From NCBI GenBank assembly GCA_918219625.1, contig CAKJXT010000072.1, positions 1 through 21,773 on the forward strand: a DNA stretch of 21,773 nucleotides, in the 5' to 3' direction. Shown here in pieces: positions 8,135 to 14,646 of the stretch (the first letter of the stretch is position 1; each line of letters begins with the position of its first letter). The notes beneath the pieces are model-generated. The model had not been told where the DNA came from, did not search any database, and worked only from the letters and a program-made list of their open reading frames with translations. The position numbers and the translations under genes were made by a program. Source of the stretch: Bacilli bacterium. Lineage in GTDB: Bacteria; Bacillota_I; Bacilli_A; RF39; UBA660.

Positions 8135-9901
8135 ATGAGTAGTGTTTCATTTTCTGTGTGTAGCTTAATTTATATAATTATTTTCAATGTAGTTTACTTT
8201 GGTAAAAAAAGAATTAATTCGCTAGAAAATAGAATATATTCTGCACTTTTAATAACAACAACAGCTGGATTAATAATAGATGTTATAGGATTCATTTCAT
8301 TGCAAACAGGCGATTCAGCATCACTAACTAACATCTTAATTGCAAAAATATACTTGATATATTATTTTACATGGGCATTTGTCTTAACAGTATATACATT
8401 ACAAGTATCATTCAAAGACAAATATAACGAAAAAAATGTAAAAAATGCAAAAATGATGTATCTAATATTTGATATTATAATATTATTAATGCCTGTATAT
8501 ATAAAAAGTGGTATAGATACACCATACAGTTTTGGTATGGCAGTAAATTTTGTATACTTTCTATCAGCAATTTGTATAGGGATAATGATAGTATGCTTGA
8601 TTTTAAATAGAAAAAATATAAAACAAAGAAAATATATACCACTATTAGTATTAATAGTAGGTGGAAGTATCGTAGTAACGATACAAAAGTATAATCCAAA
8701 CTTATTACTACTAACAACAACAGAATCTATAATAACAGCATTAATGTACTTTACAATTGAAAACCCTGATATGCAAATGGTAGAAGAACTAAGTGAAAAT
8801 AAAAAACTAACAGAACAAAACTATGAAGAAAAAACAAAATTTATTTTTAAAATATCACAAGATTTAAAAAAACCACTACAAGATATAACAAAGATCAGCA
8901 ATGAATTAATAGAAAATCCAAAAGACATAGAAGAAAAAATAAAACAGATAAATATTAATTCAAAACAATTATATACATACGTAAATAACGCACTAGATGT
9001 ATCTAAAATGGATATTACTAATCTAAAAATAGTAGAAACTACATATAATACAAAAAATTTCTTTGAAGAACTAAAACTAAGAATAAAATCAGAAATAAAG
9101 GCCTCAAATAAAAACATAGAATTTAGATATGATATTTCAGAAAATATTCCAGAATACCTACAAGGAGATAAAACTAAACTAAAACAAATAATATTATCAG
9201 TTGTATTTGATTCAATTAAATATACAGAAGAAGGATTTATAGAATTAAGCATAAATACGATAGTAAAATATGGAATATGTAGGTTAATGATTGATATATC
9301 AGACTCGGGAAAGGGAATGAGTATCCATAAAATTAATACAATTTTAAATGTATCAGAAACAATAGAAGCAAAAGAACAAGAAAGAATAGATAAATTAGAT
9401 ATATCATTACCTCTTGCTCATAAAATTATTAAATCATTAAATGGTAGTTTTATAATAAAAAGCGAAGAAAAAAAAGGTTCTAACTTTCTGATAATACTTG
9501 ATCAACAAATAAAAGAAGATAAAAAGGTAAAAAAGCAATTAGAAAAATATTCAAAGAAAATATTAAATGAAAAAAAGATTTTAATAATAAGCGTTGACAA
9601 TGACATTGTAGATAAAATACAAGAACACTACGGACAATATGAAATTATAAATTCATTATATGGAAAAGACGCATTAGAAAGATTAAAAAGAGAACGATTT
9701 GAGTTTATACTAATAGATGATGAACTAAAAAGTGAAAGTGGATTACAAGTTTTGAATCAAATTAAAGACATAACTAAAGAGCCAATCTATATAATGTTAA
9801 ATAAAAATAAAGAATTTATTAGTGAACATTACATAGAAGATGGTTTTGCTGACTTTATCATAAAAGAAAACTTAGATGATGAACTAAAAAAAATAAAATA
9901 A
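8135..9901 (+). CDS. Seven-helix membrane hybrid histidine kinase homologue with degenerate catalytic motifs
   Basis: This 588-residue protein begins with about seven hydrophobic helices in residues 1-210. It continues with a dimerisation/H-box region (about 228-295), an ATPase-like domain (about 300-465) and a receiver-like domain (about 480-588). The architecture is that of a hybrid sensor kinase, but key residues differ. The H-box reads ISQDLKKPL with Gln242 in place of the phospho-accepting His. The N-box reads VVFDSIKYTEEG with Asp359 for Asn. The G1 motif DSGKGM (Asp390) is kept, while the G2 region reads DISLPLAHKI and lacks GTGLGL. The receiver keeps VDND, the Asp528-Asp529 pair and the Lys in FIIKEN, but lacks the usual Thr/Ser. 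It probably senses or scaffolds rather than phosphorylating itself. No response regulator gene is adjacent. Confidence 0.82.
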   Translation: MSSVSFSVCSLIYIIIFNVVYFGKKRINSLENRIYSALLITTTAGLIIDVIGFISLQTGDSASLTNILIAKIYLIYYFTWAFVLTVYTLQVSFKDKYNEKNVKNAKMMYLIFDIIILLMPVYIKSGIDTPYSFGMAVNFVYFLSAICIGIMIVCLILNRKNIKQRKYIPLLVLIVGGSIVVTIQKYNPNLLLLTTTESIITALMYFTIENPDMQMVEELSENKKLTEQNYEEKTKFIFKISQDLKKPLQDITKISNELIENPKDIEEKIKQININSKQLYTYVNNALDVSKMDITNLKIVETTYNTKNFFEELKLRIKSEIKASNKNIEFRYDISENIPEYLQGDKTKLKQIILSVVFDSIKYTEEGFIELSINTIVKYGICRLMIDISDSGKGMSIHKINTILNVSETIEAKEQERIDKLDISLPLAHKIIKSLNGSFIIKSEEKKGSNFLIILDQQIKEDKKVKKQLEKYSKKILNEKKILIISVDNDIVDKIQEHYGQYEIINSLYGKDALERLKRERFEFILIDDELKSESGLQVLNQIKDITKEPIYIMLNKNKEFISEHYIEDGFADFIIKENLDDELKKIK

Positions 9902-9926
9902 TGGTACTGTAAAACAGTACCATTTT
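9900..9926 (+). terminator. Hairpin with short T tract after the pseudo-kinase gene
   Basis: An 11-bp perfect stem, AATGGTACTGT (9900-9910) with ACAGTACCATT (9914-9924), has a three-base loop and only about four T residues. It begins at the stop codon. The short T tract suggests partial termination, with readthrough into the lipoprotein and YfhO genes, for which no separate promoter is visible. Confidence 0.65.
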
Positions 9927-9939
9927 AATAGGAGAATAT

Positions 9940-10347
9940 ATGAAAAAAATATTAATTCCAATAATACCAATACTACTAACTGGATGTCTTGGCGAAGCTG
10001 GTAAAGGATATATTACAAAAACTTGTAAGAAAAATGAAATGATAAATGGGAATATTGTAGAAACAACTGTCAAAATAAAGTCAAAACAGGGAAATGTTGA
10101 AACAATAACAATAATGGAAACATATGATAAAAACATGGACTTAGAAAGCATAACTGACAGTAAGAAATCAGAACAAAATTTATTTAAACAAACATCTGGT
10201 GCTACATTAGAAATAAATGAAAATACATTTACATATGAAATAAATAAAAATGATGCATCAGAATTAATAATAAAAAGATACAATATAATAGATAAACAAC
10301 ATGAACAAATTAAATACTATGAAAATAATGGATATACATGTAAGTAA
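9940..10347 (+). CDS. Small predicted lipoprotein, 135 residues
   Basis: The amino end MKKILIPIIPILLTGC is a short lipoprotein signal with the lipobox LLTG-Cys16. After diacylglyceryl transfer and signal peptidase II cleavage, the protein should be anchored on the outer face of the membrane. The remaining 119 residues are hydrophilic and strand-rich (alternating Thr/Ile/Lys), with two more cysteines (one near residue 29, and Cys134 before the last Lys) that could form a disulfide. I cannot place it in a named family with confidence. ATG 9940 follows AGGAG by five bases. It lies 31 bases before the YfhO gene on the same strand, so the two are probably co-transcribed. Confidence 0.82.
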   Translation: MKKILIPIIPILLTGCLGEAGKGYITKTCKKNEMINGNIVETTVKIKSKQGNVETITIMETYDKNMDLESITDSKKSEQNLFKQTSGATLEINENTFTYEINKNDASELIIKRYNIIDKQHEQIKYYENNGYTCK

Positions 10348-10378
10348 AATTGTGATAGAATAACAAAAGGGTGAAATT

Positions 10379-12928
10379 ATGAAAAAAGTAAAAAACTATC
10401 TATTATCATTTATAATACCGATAATAGTAATGATTATACTATATATAATAGTAGGAGTAATTGGCGGAAATAAAAATATATTAACAGTTGATTTGGCTAA
10501 CCAATATATTGAATTTTTTAGTGCATTTAAAAATGTATTGAACGGAGCAATAAGCCCATTTTATTCATTTAGTAAAACACTAGGAGGAAACTTGTTTGGA
10601 CTTATGACTTATTACTTAATGAGTCCGTTTAATCTATTAATAATATTTTTTAATAGATTAGATTTACCAAAATTTGTATTAGTAATAAATATATTAAAAA
10701 TTGGTTCGGCAGGAATAACAAGTTATATATATTTTAACAAAACATTCAAAAGGGAAAGAACATCATTAGCTTTCTCAATAACATATTCATTAATGGCATA
10801 TAATATAGTATACAGTCAAAATCTGTTATGGCTAGATGGTGTAATAATGTTACCATTGATATTCATAGGAATAGATAGATTAATAGAAAAAAAACCATTA
10901 TTATTTTATGTAACACTAACTCTTTCAATAATATTTAATTATTACATAGGATACATGTCATGTATCGCATCATTAATATACTTTATATACCAAAGTTATT
11001 TAAAAGAAAATAAAATAAATATTAAAGAAATAATATATTGCATTAAATATATATTAATATCGGTATTAACATCAGGAATAATATTAATACCATCAATATT
11101 TGTTCTAATGCAAGGTAAAGCAAACGGAATGTTAGGGGAATTTGTTCCTAATCAAAGATTCGCATTGTTAGATTTAATAACTAGATTCTATATAGGTACA
11201 TTTAAAAACAGTGATATATTAGGAACTCTTCCAAACATATACATATCGGTAATGATGACCTTCTTAACGATTTATTATTTCTTTAATAAAAATATAAACA
11301 AAAAAGAAAAACAAGCATCATTAGTGCTAATAGGAGTATTTACGCTAGGATTTGTATTCTCACCAATAAATACAATATGGCATACATTTAAAAATCCTGT
11401 TGGATTTCCATTTAGATATTCATTTATGTTTGATTTTATACTACTTATAATCGCATATAAGAGTTTAATAAATTTAAAAGAAATAGATAAAGAGTTTATA
11501 AAAAAATTCTTATTATACGCATTATTATTTACCCTTTTAATAGATAAACTATTATATACAAGAACGATGTATTACAAAATAATTGGCACATTAGCACTAA
11601 TGACGCTATACATAATTTATCTGAACAAAAATAAAAATAAGGAATTTAGTAAATTAATAATATTATCAATAATAATGGAAATGGCTATAAACGGTGGAAT
11701 AACTGTACACAATATAAAATATCAAAATAAAGATAAATATGAAAAATTTGTAACAGAAACAGGAAAAATAATAGATGATATAAATCAAAAAGAAAATACA
11801 CTATTTAGATTGGAAAAAGACTATTTCTATTCATCAAATGATCAATTACTGTTGAATTATAATGGAATTTCTCATTTTAGCAGTACATACGAAGGAAATA
11901 CAAATGATTTCTTAGGTAAATATTTAGGAATGTTTAATAGATTTTATGTAACAAACTACTATGGCTCAACACTTGTTACAAACTCACTATTTAATATAAA
12001 ATATTTATTATCGGAAAGAGATTTAGAATATTATAAAAGATTAGCTACTAATTATAATATAAATACATATGAAAATATTTATAACTTACCAATAGGGTTT
12101 ATGGTCGATAATAATATTAAAAACCTAGAACTAGAAGAATATAATCCATTTGAAAATCAGAATAAAATACTTAGAAATATGAATATAAATATAGAAAATG
12201 TATTTATAAAAAACAATTATAAAGTGGAACTAAAAAATTTAATGTTAGATGAAAACGAACAAACAACAACATATAAAAAAATAAATTCAAACGAAAGAGC
12301 ATCTATAAAATTAAACATGGCAACGGAACAAGCAGGAATATTATATGGATATATGTCATGCGAAAAATTTAAAAAAGTAGATGTACTATTAAATGGTAAA
12401 AGTATAATAGACCCAATCGGAGAAAATGGATATCAATGTAATATTTTAGAACTTGGAAACTATCAACAAAACGAAGAAGTGGAACTAGAATTTGTACTAT
12501 TAGAAAATGAAATTAAACCAAAAGAATTTATGATTTACACTTTGGATTTAAACAAATTTAATAACGCAATTAATATTCTAAAAGGACATGATGAACTAAA
12601 AATAGTTGAATACAATAAAGATTACATAAAAACTAATGTAAATGTACAAAAACAAAATCAAATTCTATATGCATCGATTCCATATGATAAAGGAATGACT
12701 GTATTGGTAGATGGTAAAAAAGTAAAACCTTTAAAAATTTTTGATGTACTAACAGGAATAGAACTATCCAAAGGAAATCATGTAATAGAATTTGAATATG
12801 TACCAAGAGGACTTAAATCAGGTGTGATAATGAGTATAATAGGTGTAATATTATTTACAGTAAGTGGAGCAATCGATGAAAAAAGAAGAAATTGTGGTAA
12901 AATGCAAAATAGAAAAAGCAAAAATTAA
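10379..12928 (+). CDS. yfhO: YfhO-family polytopic membrane protein
   Basis: The protein has 849 residues. The first helix (about 7-28) is followed by LTVDLANQYIEFF, the YfhO signature loop with Asp38, Gln42 and Tyr43. About a dozen helices extend to near residue 440. A large domain (about 440-810) predicted outside ends with VDGKKVKP, GIELSKGNHVIEFEYVP and a last helix (814-832), the classic YfhO carboxyl pattern. YfhO proteins are GT-C-like membrane glycosyltransferases; in Bacillus and Listeria relatives they glycosylate lipoteichoic acid or related polymers from lipid-linked sugars. The start ATG 10379 follows AAAGGGTG. It shares a likely transcript with the upstream lipoprotein. The basic tail RRNCGKMQNRKSKN overlaps a small reading frame. 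The symbol reflects the family; strict orthology is unproven. Confidence 0.88.
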   Translation: MKKVKNYLLSFIIPIIVMIILYIIVGVIGGNKNILTVDLANQYIEFFSAFKNVLNGAISPFYSFSKTLGGNLFGLMTYYLMSPFNLLIIFFNRLDLPKFVLVINILKIGSAGITSYIYFNKTFKRERTSLAFSITYSLMAYNIVYSQNLLWLDGVIMLPLIFIGIDRLIEKKPLLFYVTLTLSIIFNYYIGYMSCIASLIYFIYQSYLKENKINIKEIIYCIKYILISVLTSGIILIPSIFVLMQGKANGMLGEFVPNQRFALLDLITRFYIGTFKNSDILGTLPNIYISVMMTFLTIYYFFNKNINKKEKQASLVLIGVFTLGFVFSPINTIWHTFKNPVGFPFRYSFMFDFILLIIAYKSLINLKEIDKEFIKKFLLYALLFTLLIDKLLYTRTMYYKIIGTLALMTLYIIYLNKNKNKEFSKLIILSIIMEMAINGGITVHNIKYQNKDKYEKFVTETGKIIDDINQKENTLFRLEKDYFYSSNDQLLLNYNGISHFSSTYEGNTNDFLGKYLGMFNRFYVTNYYGSTLVTNSLFNIKYLLSERDLEYYKRLATNYNINTYENIYNLPIGFMVDNNIKNLELEEYNPFENQNKILRNMNINIENVFIKNNYKVELKNLMLDENEQTTTYKKINSNERASIKLNMATEQAGILYGYMSCEKFKKVDVLLNGKSIIDPIGENGYQCNILELGNYQQNEEVELEFVLLENEIKPKEFMIYTLDLNKFNNAINILKGHDELKIVEYNKDYIKTNVNVQKQNQILYASIPYDKGMTVLVDGKKVKPLKIFDVLTGIELSKGNHVIEFEYVPRGLKSGVIMSIIGVILFTVSGAIDEKRRNCGKMQNRKSKN

Positions 12929-13112
12929 AAAAACAAAAGAAGAAGAAAGACTGAGGCAAACAATTAAGAAACATCAAATTGACCAACAGCAAATAATAAA
13001 ATCTCAAAAGAAAAAAACAGTTAAAATGAATACAAAAAGCTTACCTAAAAAGAAATTAGAATTGATAAGAAAAAGAGAAATTTTAAAAAAGTATGAATTG
13101 ATTGAAAAATAA
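12876..13112 (+). CDS. Small lysine-rich hypothetical protein overlapping the YfhO gene
   Basis: This 78-residue frame from ATG 12876 overlaps the last 53 bases of the YfhO gene in another frame. A ribosome-like AAGTGGAG lies six bases before the ATG. The alternative GTG at 12864 is inside that element and is less likely. The protein is highly basic, with Lys/Glu/Gln runs and a probable coiled coil; it has no membrane helix or signal. About 180 bases lie outside YfhO with no other explanation, and the frame ends just before the shared terminator. This supports a real short gene, perhaps a nucleic-acid binding or scaffold protein, but that function is a guess. AT-rich sequence easily yields Lys-rich frames, so caution is needed. 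Confidence 0.55.
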   Translation: MKKEEIVVKCKIEKAKIKKTKEEERLRQTIKKHQIDQQQIIKSQKKKTVKMNTKSLPKKKLELIRKREILKKYELIEK

Positions 13113-13141
13113 AACAAGACATCAAATTAGATGTCTTGTTT
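13112..13141. terminator. Convergent terminator shared by the small ORF and the yigZ-like gene
   Basis: A 12-bp perfect stem, AAACAAGACATC (13112-13123) with GATGTCTTGTTT (13130-13141), encloses a six-base loop. On the minus strand it is followed by a T-rich tract, making a good terminator. On the plus strand the T run is only three, so it is weaker that way. The minus-strand stop codon lies in the loop. Confidence 0.85.
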
Positions 13142-13720
13142 GCATATATAACAATCATTAATAATAATTAAATCATACTTTAAAAGTTCATTTTTCATAA
13201 AAATTAAATTATCCAAATCAATTTTAAAAGTATAAATTACCTTGTTATCATATTTTTTGTCAATAATATGAGCTTTAGAAAGCAATGAATCAATAACTTT
13301 GGTGTCATCATAATTAAAAGAAATACTACAAGTATTACCAACCACTAACTCGACAATAGAAGAACAAGAAATAGCATCGCTGCAACTATTAGAATAAGCT
13401 CTAACTAAACCATTTGCGCCTAACTTAATTCCTCCAAAATATCTAACAACACAACATAAAATATGATCAAGATTTTTATTTTCTAAAACTCCTAAAATAG
13501 GCATTCCAGCAGTACCACCAGGCTCACCATTATCACTAAATCTTTTATTATTATCGATAATATAAGCATAACAAATGTGAGTAGCATCCTTATATTTATT
13601 ACCTAAAAAATTTAAATATCCATTAACACTTTCTATATCATCGACACGATATAAAAATGTAATAAACTTAGATTTTTTAATAATAACTTCATTAACAGTA
13701 TTATCTTTTATTGATAACAT
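13127..13720 (-). CDS. yigZ: YigZ/IMPACT family protein (UPF0029)
   Basis: The protein has 197 residues, about the family length. Typical motifs include KKSKFI near 15-20, DATHICYAY (45-53), SDNGEPGGTAGMPIL (62-76) and VVRYFGGIKLGANGLVRAYS (about 91-110). The last third (about 130-190) matches the position of the DUF1949 domain. The family is widespread from bacteria to eukaryotic IMPACT, which inhibits the kinase GCN2. In bacteria the role is not settled; ribosome- or translation-linked functions have been suggested. The start ATG (13718-13720) overlaps the upstream membrane-protein gene by 20 bases and has only a weak ribosome site, so coupling is likely. It is the last gene of a three-gene minus-strand operon. 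Bacillus relatives are named yvyE. Confidence 0.93.
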   Translation of the reverse strand: MLSIKDNTVNEVIIKKSKFITFLYRVDDIESVNGYLNFLGNKYKDATHICYAYIIDNNKRFSDNGEPGGTAGMPILGVLENKNLDHILCCVVRYFGGIKLGANGLVRAYSNSCSDAISCSSIVELVVGNTCSISFNYDDTKVIDSLLSKAHIIDKKYDNKVIYTFKIDLDNLIFMKNELLKYDLIIINDCYICKQDI

Positions 13721-13961
13721 TTAACCAAATCTTTCTAATCAAACTAACAGATAGGGTAGATAGAGTAAAACCAATAACAGGAACTAACGAAGATAAAAAT
13801 ATATTATTTGATTTATTAACAAAATAAGAAAATAATAAAACAACAATATAAGTTAAAATACAAATAGAAATTCTTCTTGTAAAACTGGTTTCCCATCTTT
13901 TATCAAGTTCAACTCTTTTATTTCTGGCCTCAATCTCACTAACTCTTTTCTCTAAATCCAT
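13701..13961 (-). CDS. Small two-helix membrane protein of a conserved uncharacterised family
   Basis: The protein has 86 residues. It starts with a charged, probably helical segment (about 1-28, KRVSEIEARNKRVELDKRWE). Two hydrophobic helices follow at about 32-49 and 55-75, and the end is basic. The segment RNKRVELDKRWETSFTRR before the first helix matches a motif I recall from many short uncharacterised bacterial proteins; its function is unknown. Two membrane helices with charged ends suggest an inner-membrane protein with both ends in the cytoplasm. A possible ribosome site AAAGGTTGG lies 9 bases upstream of the ATG. It starts two bases after the DUF192 stop and overlaps the YigZ start by 20 bases, so all three share a transcript. 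Confidence 0.82.
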   Translation of the reverse strand: MDLEKRVSEIEARNKRVELDKRWETSFTRRISICILTYIVVLLFSYFVNKSNNIFLSSLVPVIGFTLSTLSVSLIRKIWLNVINKR

Positions 13962-13963
13962 AA

Positions 13964-14275
13964 TTATTTACCAACCTTTAACTTCTTAATATTACCAACG
14001 CTTCCACTAGGAAACTCATAAGTGGAATATACACCTTTCTTAGGAAAAATAATCTTCCAAGGCTTAACATCTTTAAAAATAAAAAGTACGTTATCATCCT
14101 TATCAGTCATTACAACATCAATATTAGTTTTCATAAAAAATGTATGAATGCTGTTGCACTTTTTAAACCTCAAACAATAATCAAAATCCTTAACAAACAT
14201 GAGCCCCATAAATCTAGATTGAAAAGACTCACAATCTGTTAAATCAAACTTTTTTTTACCAACAATTACATGCAT
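13964..14275 (-). CDS. DUF192 family protein
   Basis: This is a 103-residue protein with the DUF192 pattern: SRFMGLMF near the amino end, then SIHTFFMKTNIDVV in the middle, a PWKIIFPKKG segment and a YEFPSG segment near the end. DUF192 proteins are small beta-barrel-like proteins of unknown function, often secreted or anchored; this one has no signal peptide and is likely cytoplasmic. I chose ATG 14275 because the promoter -10 box (14291-14296) lies inside the longer frame that would start at 14302, and GGTGG precedes 14275. The leader would then be only about nine bases. It is the first gene of the minus-strand operon with the two-helix protein and YigZ. Confidence 0.88.
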   Translation of the reverse strand: MHVIVGKKKFDLTDCESFQSRFMGLMFVKDFDYCLRFKKCNSIHTFFMKTNIDVVMTDKDDNVLFIFKDVKPWKIIFPKKGVYSTYEFPSGSVGNIKKLKVGK

Positions 14276-14290
14276 AAAACCACCAAAAAT

Positions 14291-14319
14291 ACTATAACAC
14301 AAAAATCAGTAATTGACAA
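14291..14319 (-). promoter_or_regulatory. Promoter of the DUF192-yigZ operon
   Basis: On the minus strand the -35 box TTGTCA (plus 14314-14319) and the -10 box TATAGT (plus 14291-14296) are 17 bases apart. The -35 box overlaps the -35 box of the divergent pilin promoter by five bases. Transcription should begin near 14284. Confidence 0.8.
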
Positions 14320-14341
14320 ACAAAAATAAAAATAGTATACT
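14313..14341 (+). promoter_or_regulatory. Promoter of the Flp pilin gene
   Basis: A perfect -35 box TTGACA (14313-14318), 17-base spacer and -10 box TATACT (14336-14341) form one of the best consensus promoters in the window, as expected for an abundant structural subunit. It shares its -35 bases with the minus-strand promoter. Confidence 0.88.
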
Positions 14342-14370
14342 AAAAGTAACTATAGAATAGAGGGAATGCA

Positions 14371-14559
14371 ATGAAGGATAATAAAGGACAAGCACTTGTA
14401 GAATATTTATTAATAATAGCTGTAATAAGCATAGTAGTTGTAAGCGTAGTGAAATTGTTGGGTGGATATCTACAAGATTCTATCACTAAATCATCTTGCA
14501 ATCTCGTAGACAAAGTGTATGTTGAAGGAAATAAACCAGGAGAAGGAACGTGCCAATAA
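14371..14559 (+). CDS. flp: Flp-type type IVb pilin (major Tad pilus subunit)
   Basis: A 62-residue protein with the Flp layout: a short charged leader ending in Gly6, then QALVEYLLIIAVI. Cleavage after Gly6 by a prepilin peptidase would put Glu at +5 and Tyr at +6, the Glu-Tyr pair that defines Flp pilins. A single hydrophobic helix (about 8-30) is followed by a short polar tail with Cys43 and Cys61 that could pair. Mature length is about 56 residues, normal for Flp. It forms the fibre driven by the TadA/TadB/TadC machine encoded downstream. AGAGGG (14359-14364) precedes the ATG. Its own strong promoter and terminator allow higher expression than the assembly genes. Confidence 0.93.
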   Translation: MKDNKGQALVEYLLIIAVISIVVVSVVKLLGGYLQDSITKSSCNLVDKVYVEGNKPGEGTCQ

Positions 14560-14566
14560 TATAACA

Positions 14567-14590
14567 AAATGAGTATTTACTCTTTTTTTT
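14567..14590 (+). terminator. Rho-independent terminator after the pilin gene
   Basis: A short GAGT (14571-14574) / ACTC (14579-14582) stem is flanked by an A run on the left and a nine-T run on the right (14582-14590). The A/T flanks can extend the stem past one mismatch. The long T run supports the call although the stem is short. Confidence 0.7.
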
Positions 14591-14592
14591 TA

Positions 14593-14621
14593 TTGATAAT
14601 TTCAAATTTTATTGATATAAT
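14593..14621 (+). promoter_or_regulatory. Promoter of the unknown gene within the tad locus
   Basis: TTGATA (14593-14598), 17 bases, and a perfect TATAAT (14616-14621) with a TGn extension (14613-14615). It lies directly behind the pilin terminator. Confidence 0.85.
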
Positions 14622-14633
14622 AATTGACCAGTT

Positions 14634-14640
14634 AGGAGAT
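14634..14640 (+). promoter_or_regulatory. Ribosome binding site that fixes the start of the unknown gene
   Basis: AGGAGAT lies six bases before ATG 14647. This rules out the upstream in-frame ATG at 14569, which sits within the pilin terminator and before the gene's own promoter. Confidence 0.85.
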
Positions 14641-14646
14641 GTTAAT

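Noticed and set aside
8821..10283. Minus-strand frames of about 140 codons opposite the pseudo-kinase and the lipoprotein gene
   Set aside because: They are shadows with Phe/Ile/Ser-rich translations, no motifs and no start signals.
14276..14302. Longer start (ATG 14302, minus strand) for the DUF192 gene
   Set aside because: The -10 box lies inside this extension, so it would not be transcribed from the best promoter; homology begins after 14275.
14569..14646. Longer start (ATG 14569) for the unknown tad-locus gene
   Set aside because: It lies in the pilin terminator and upstream of the gene's own promoter; ATG 14647 has AGGAGAT.
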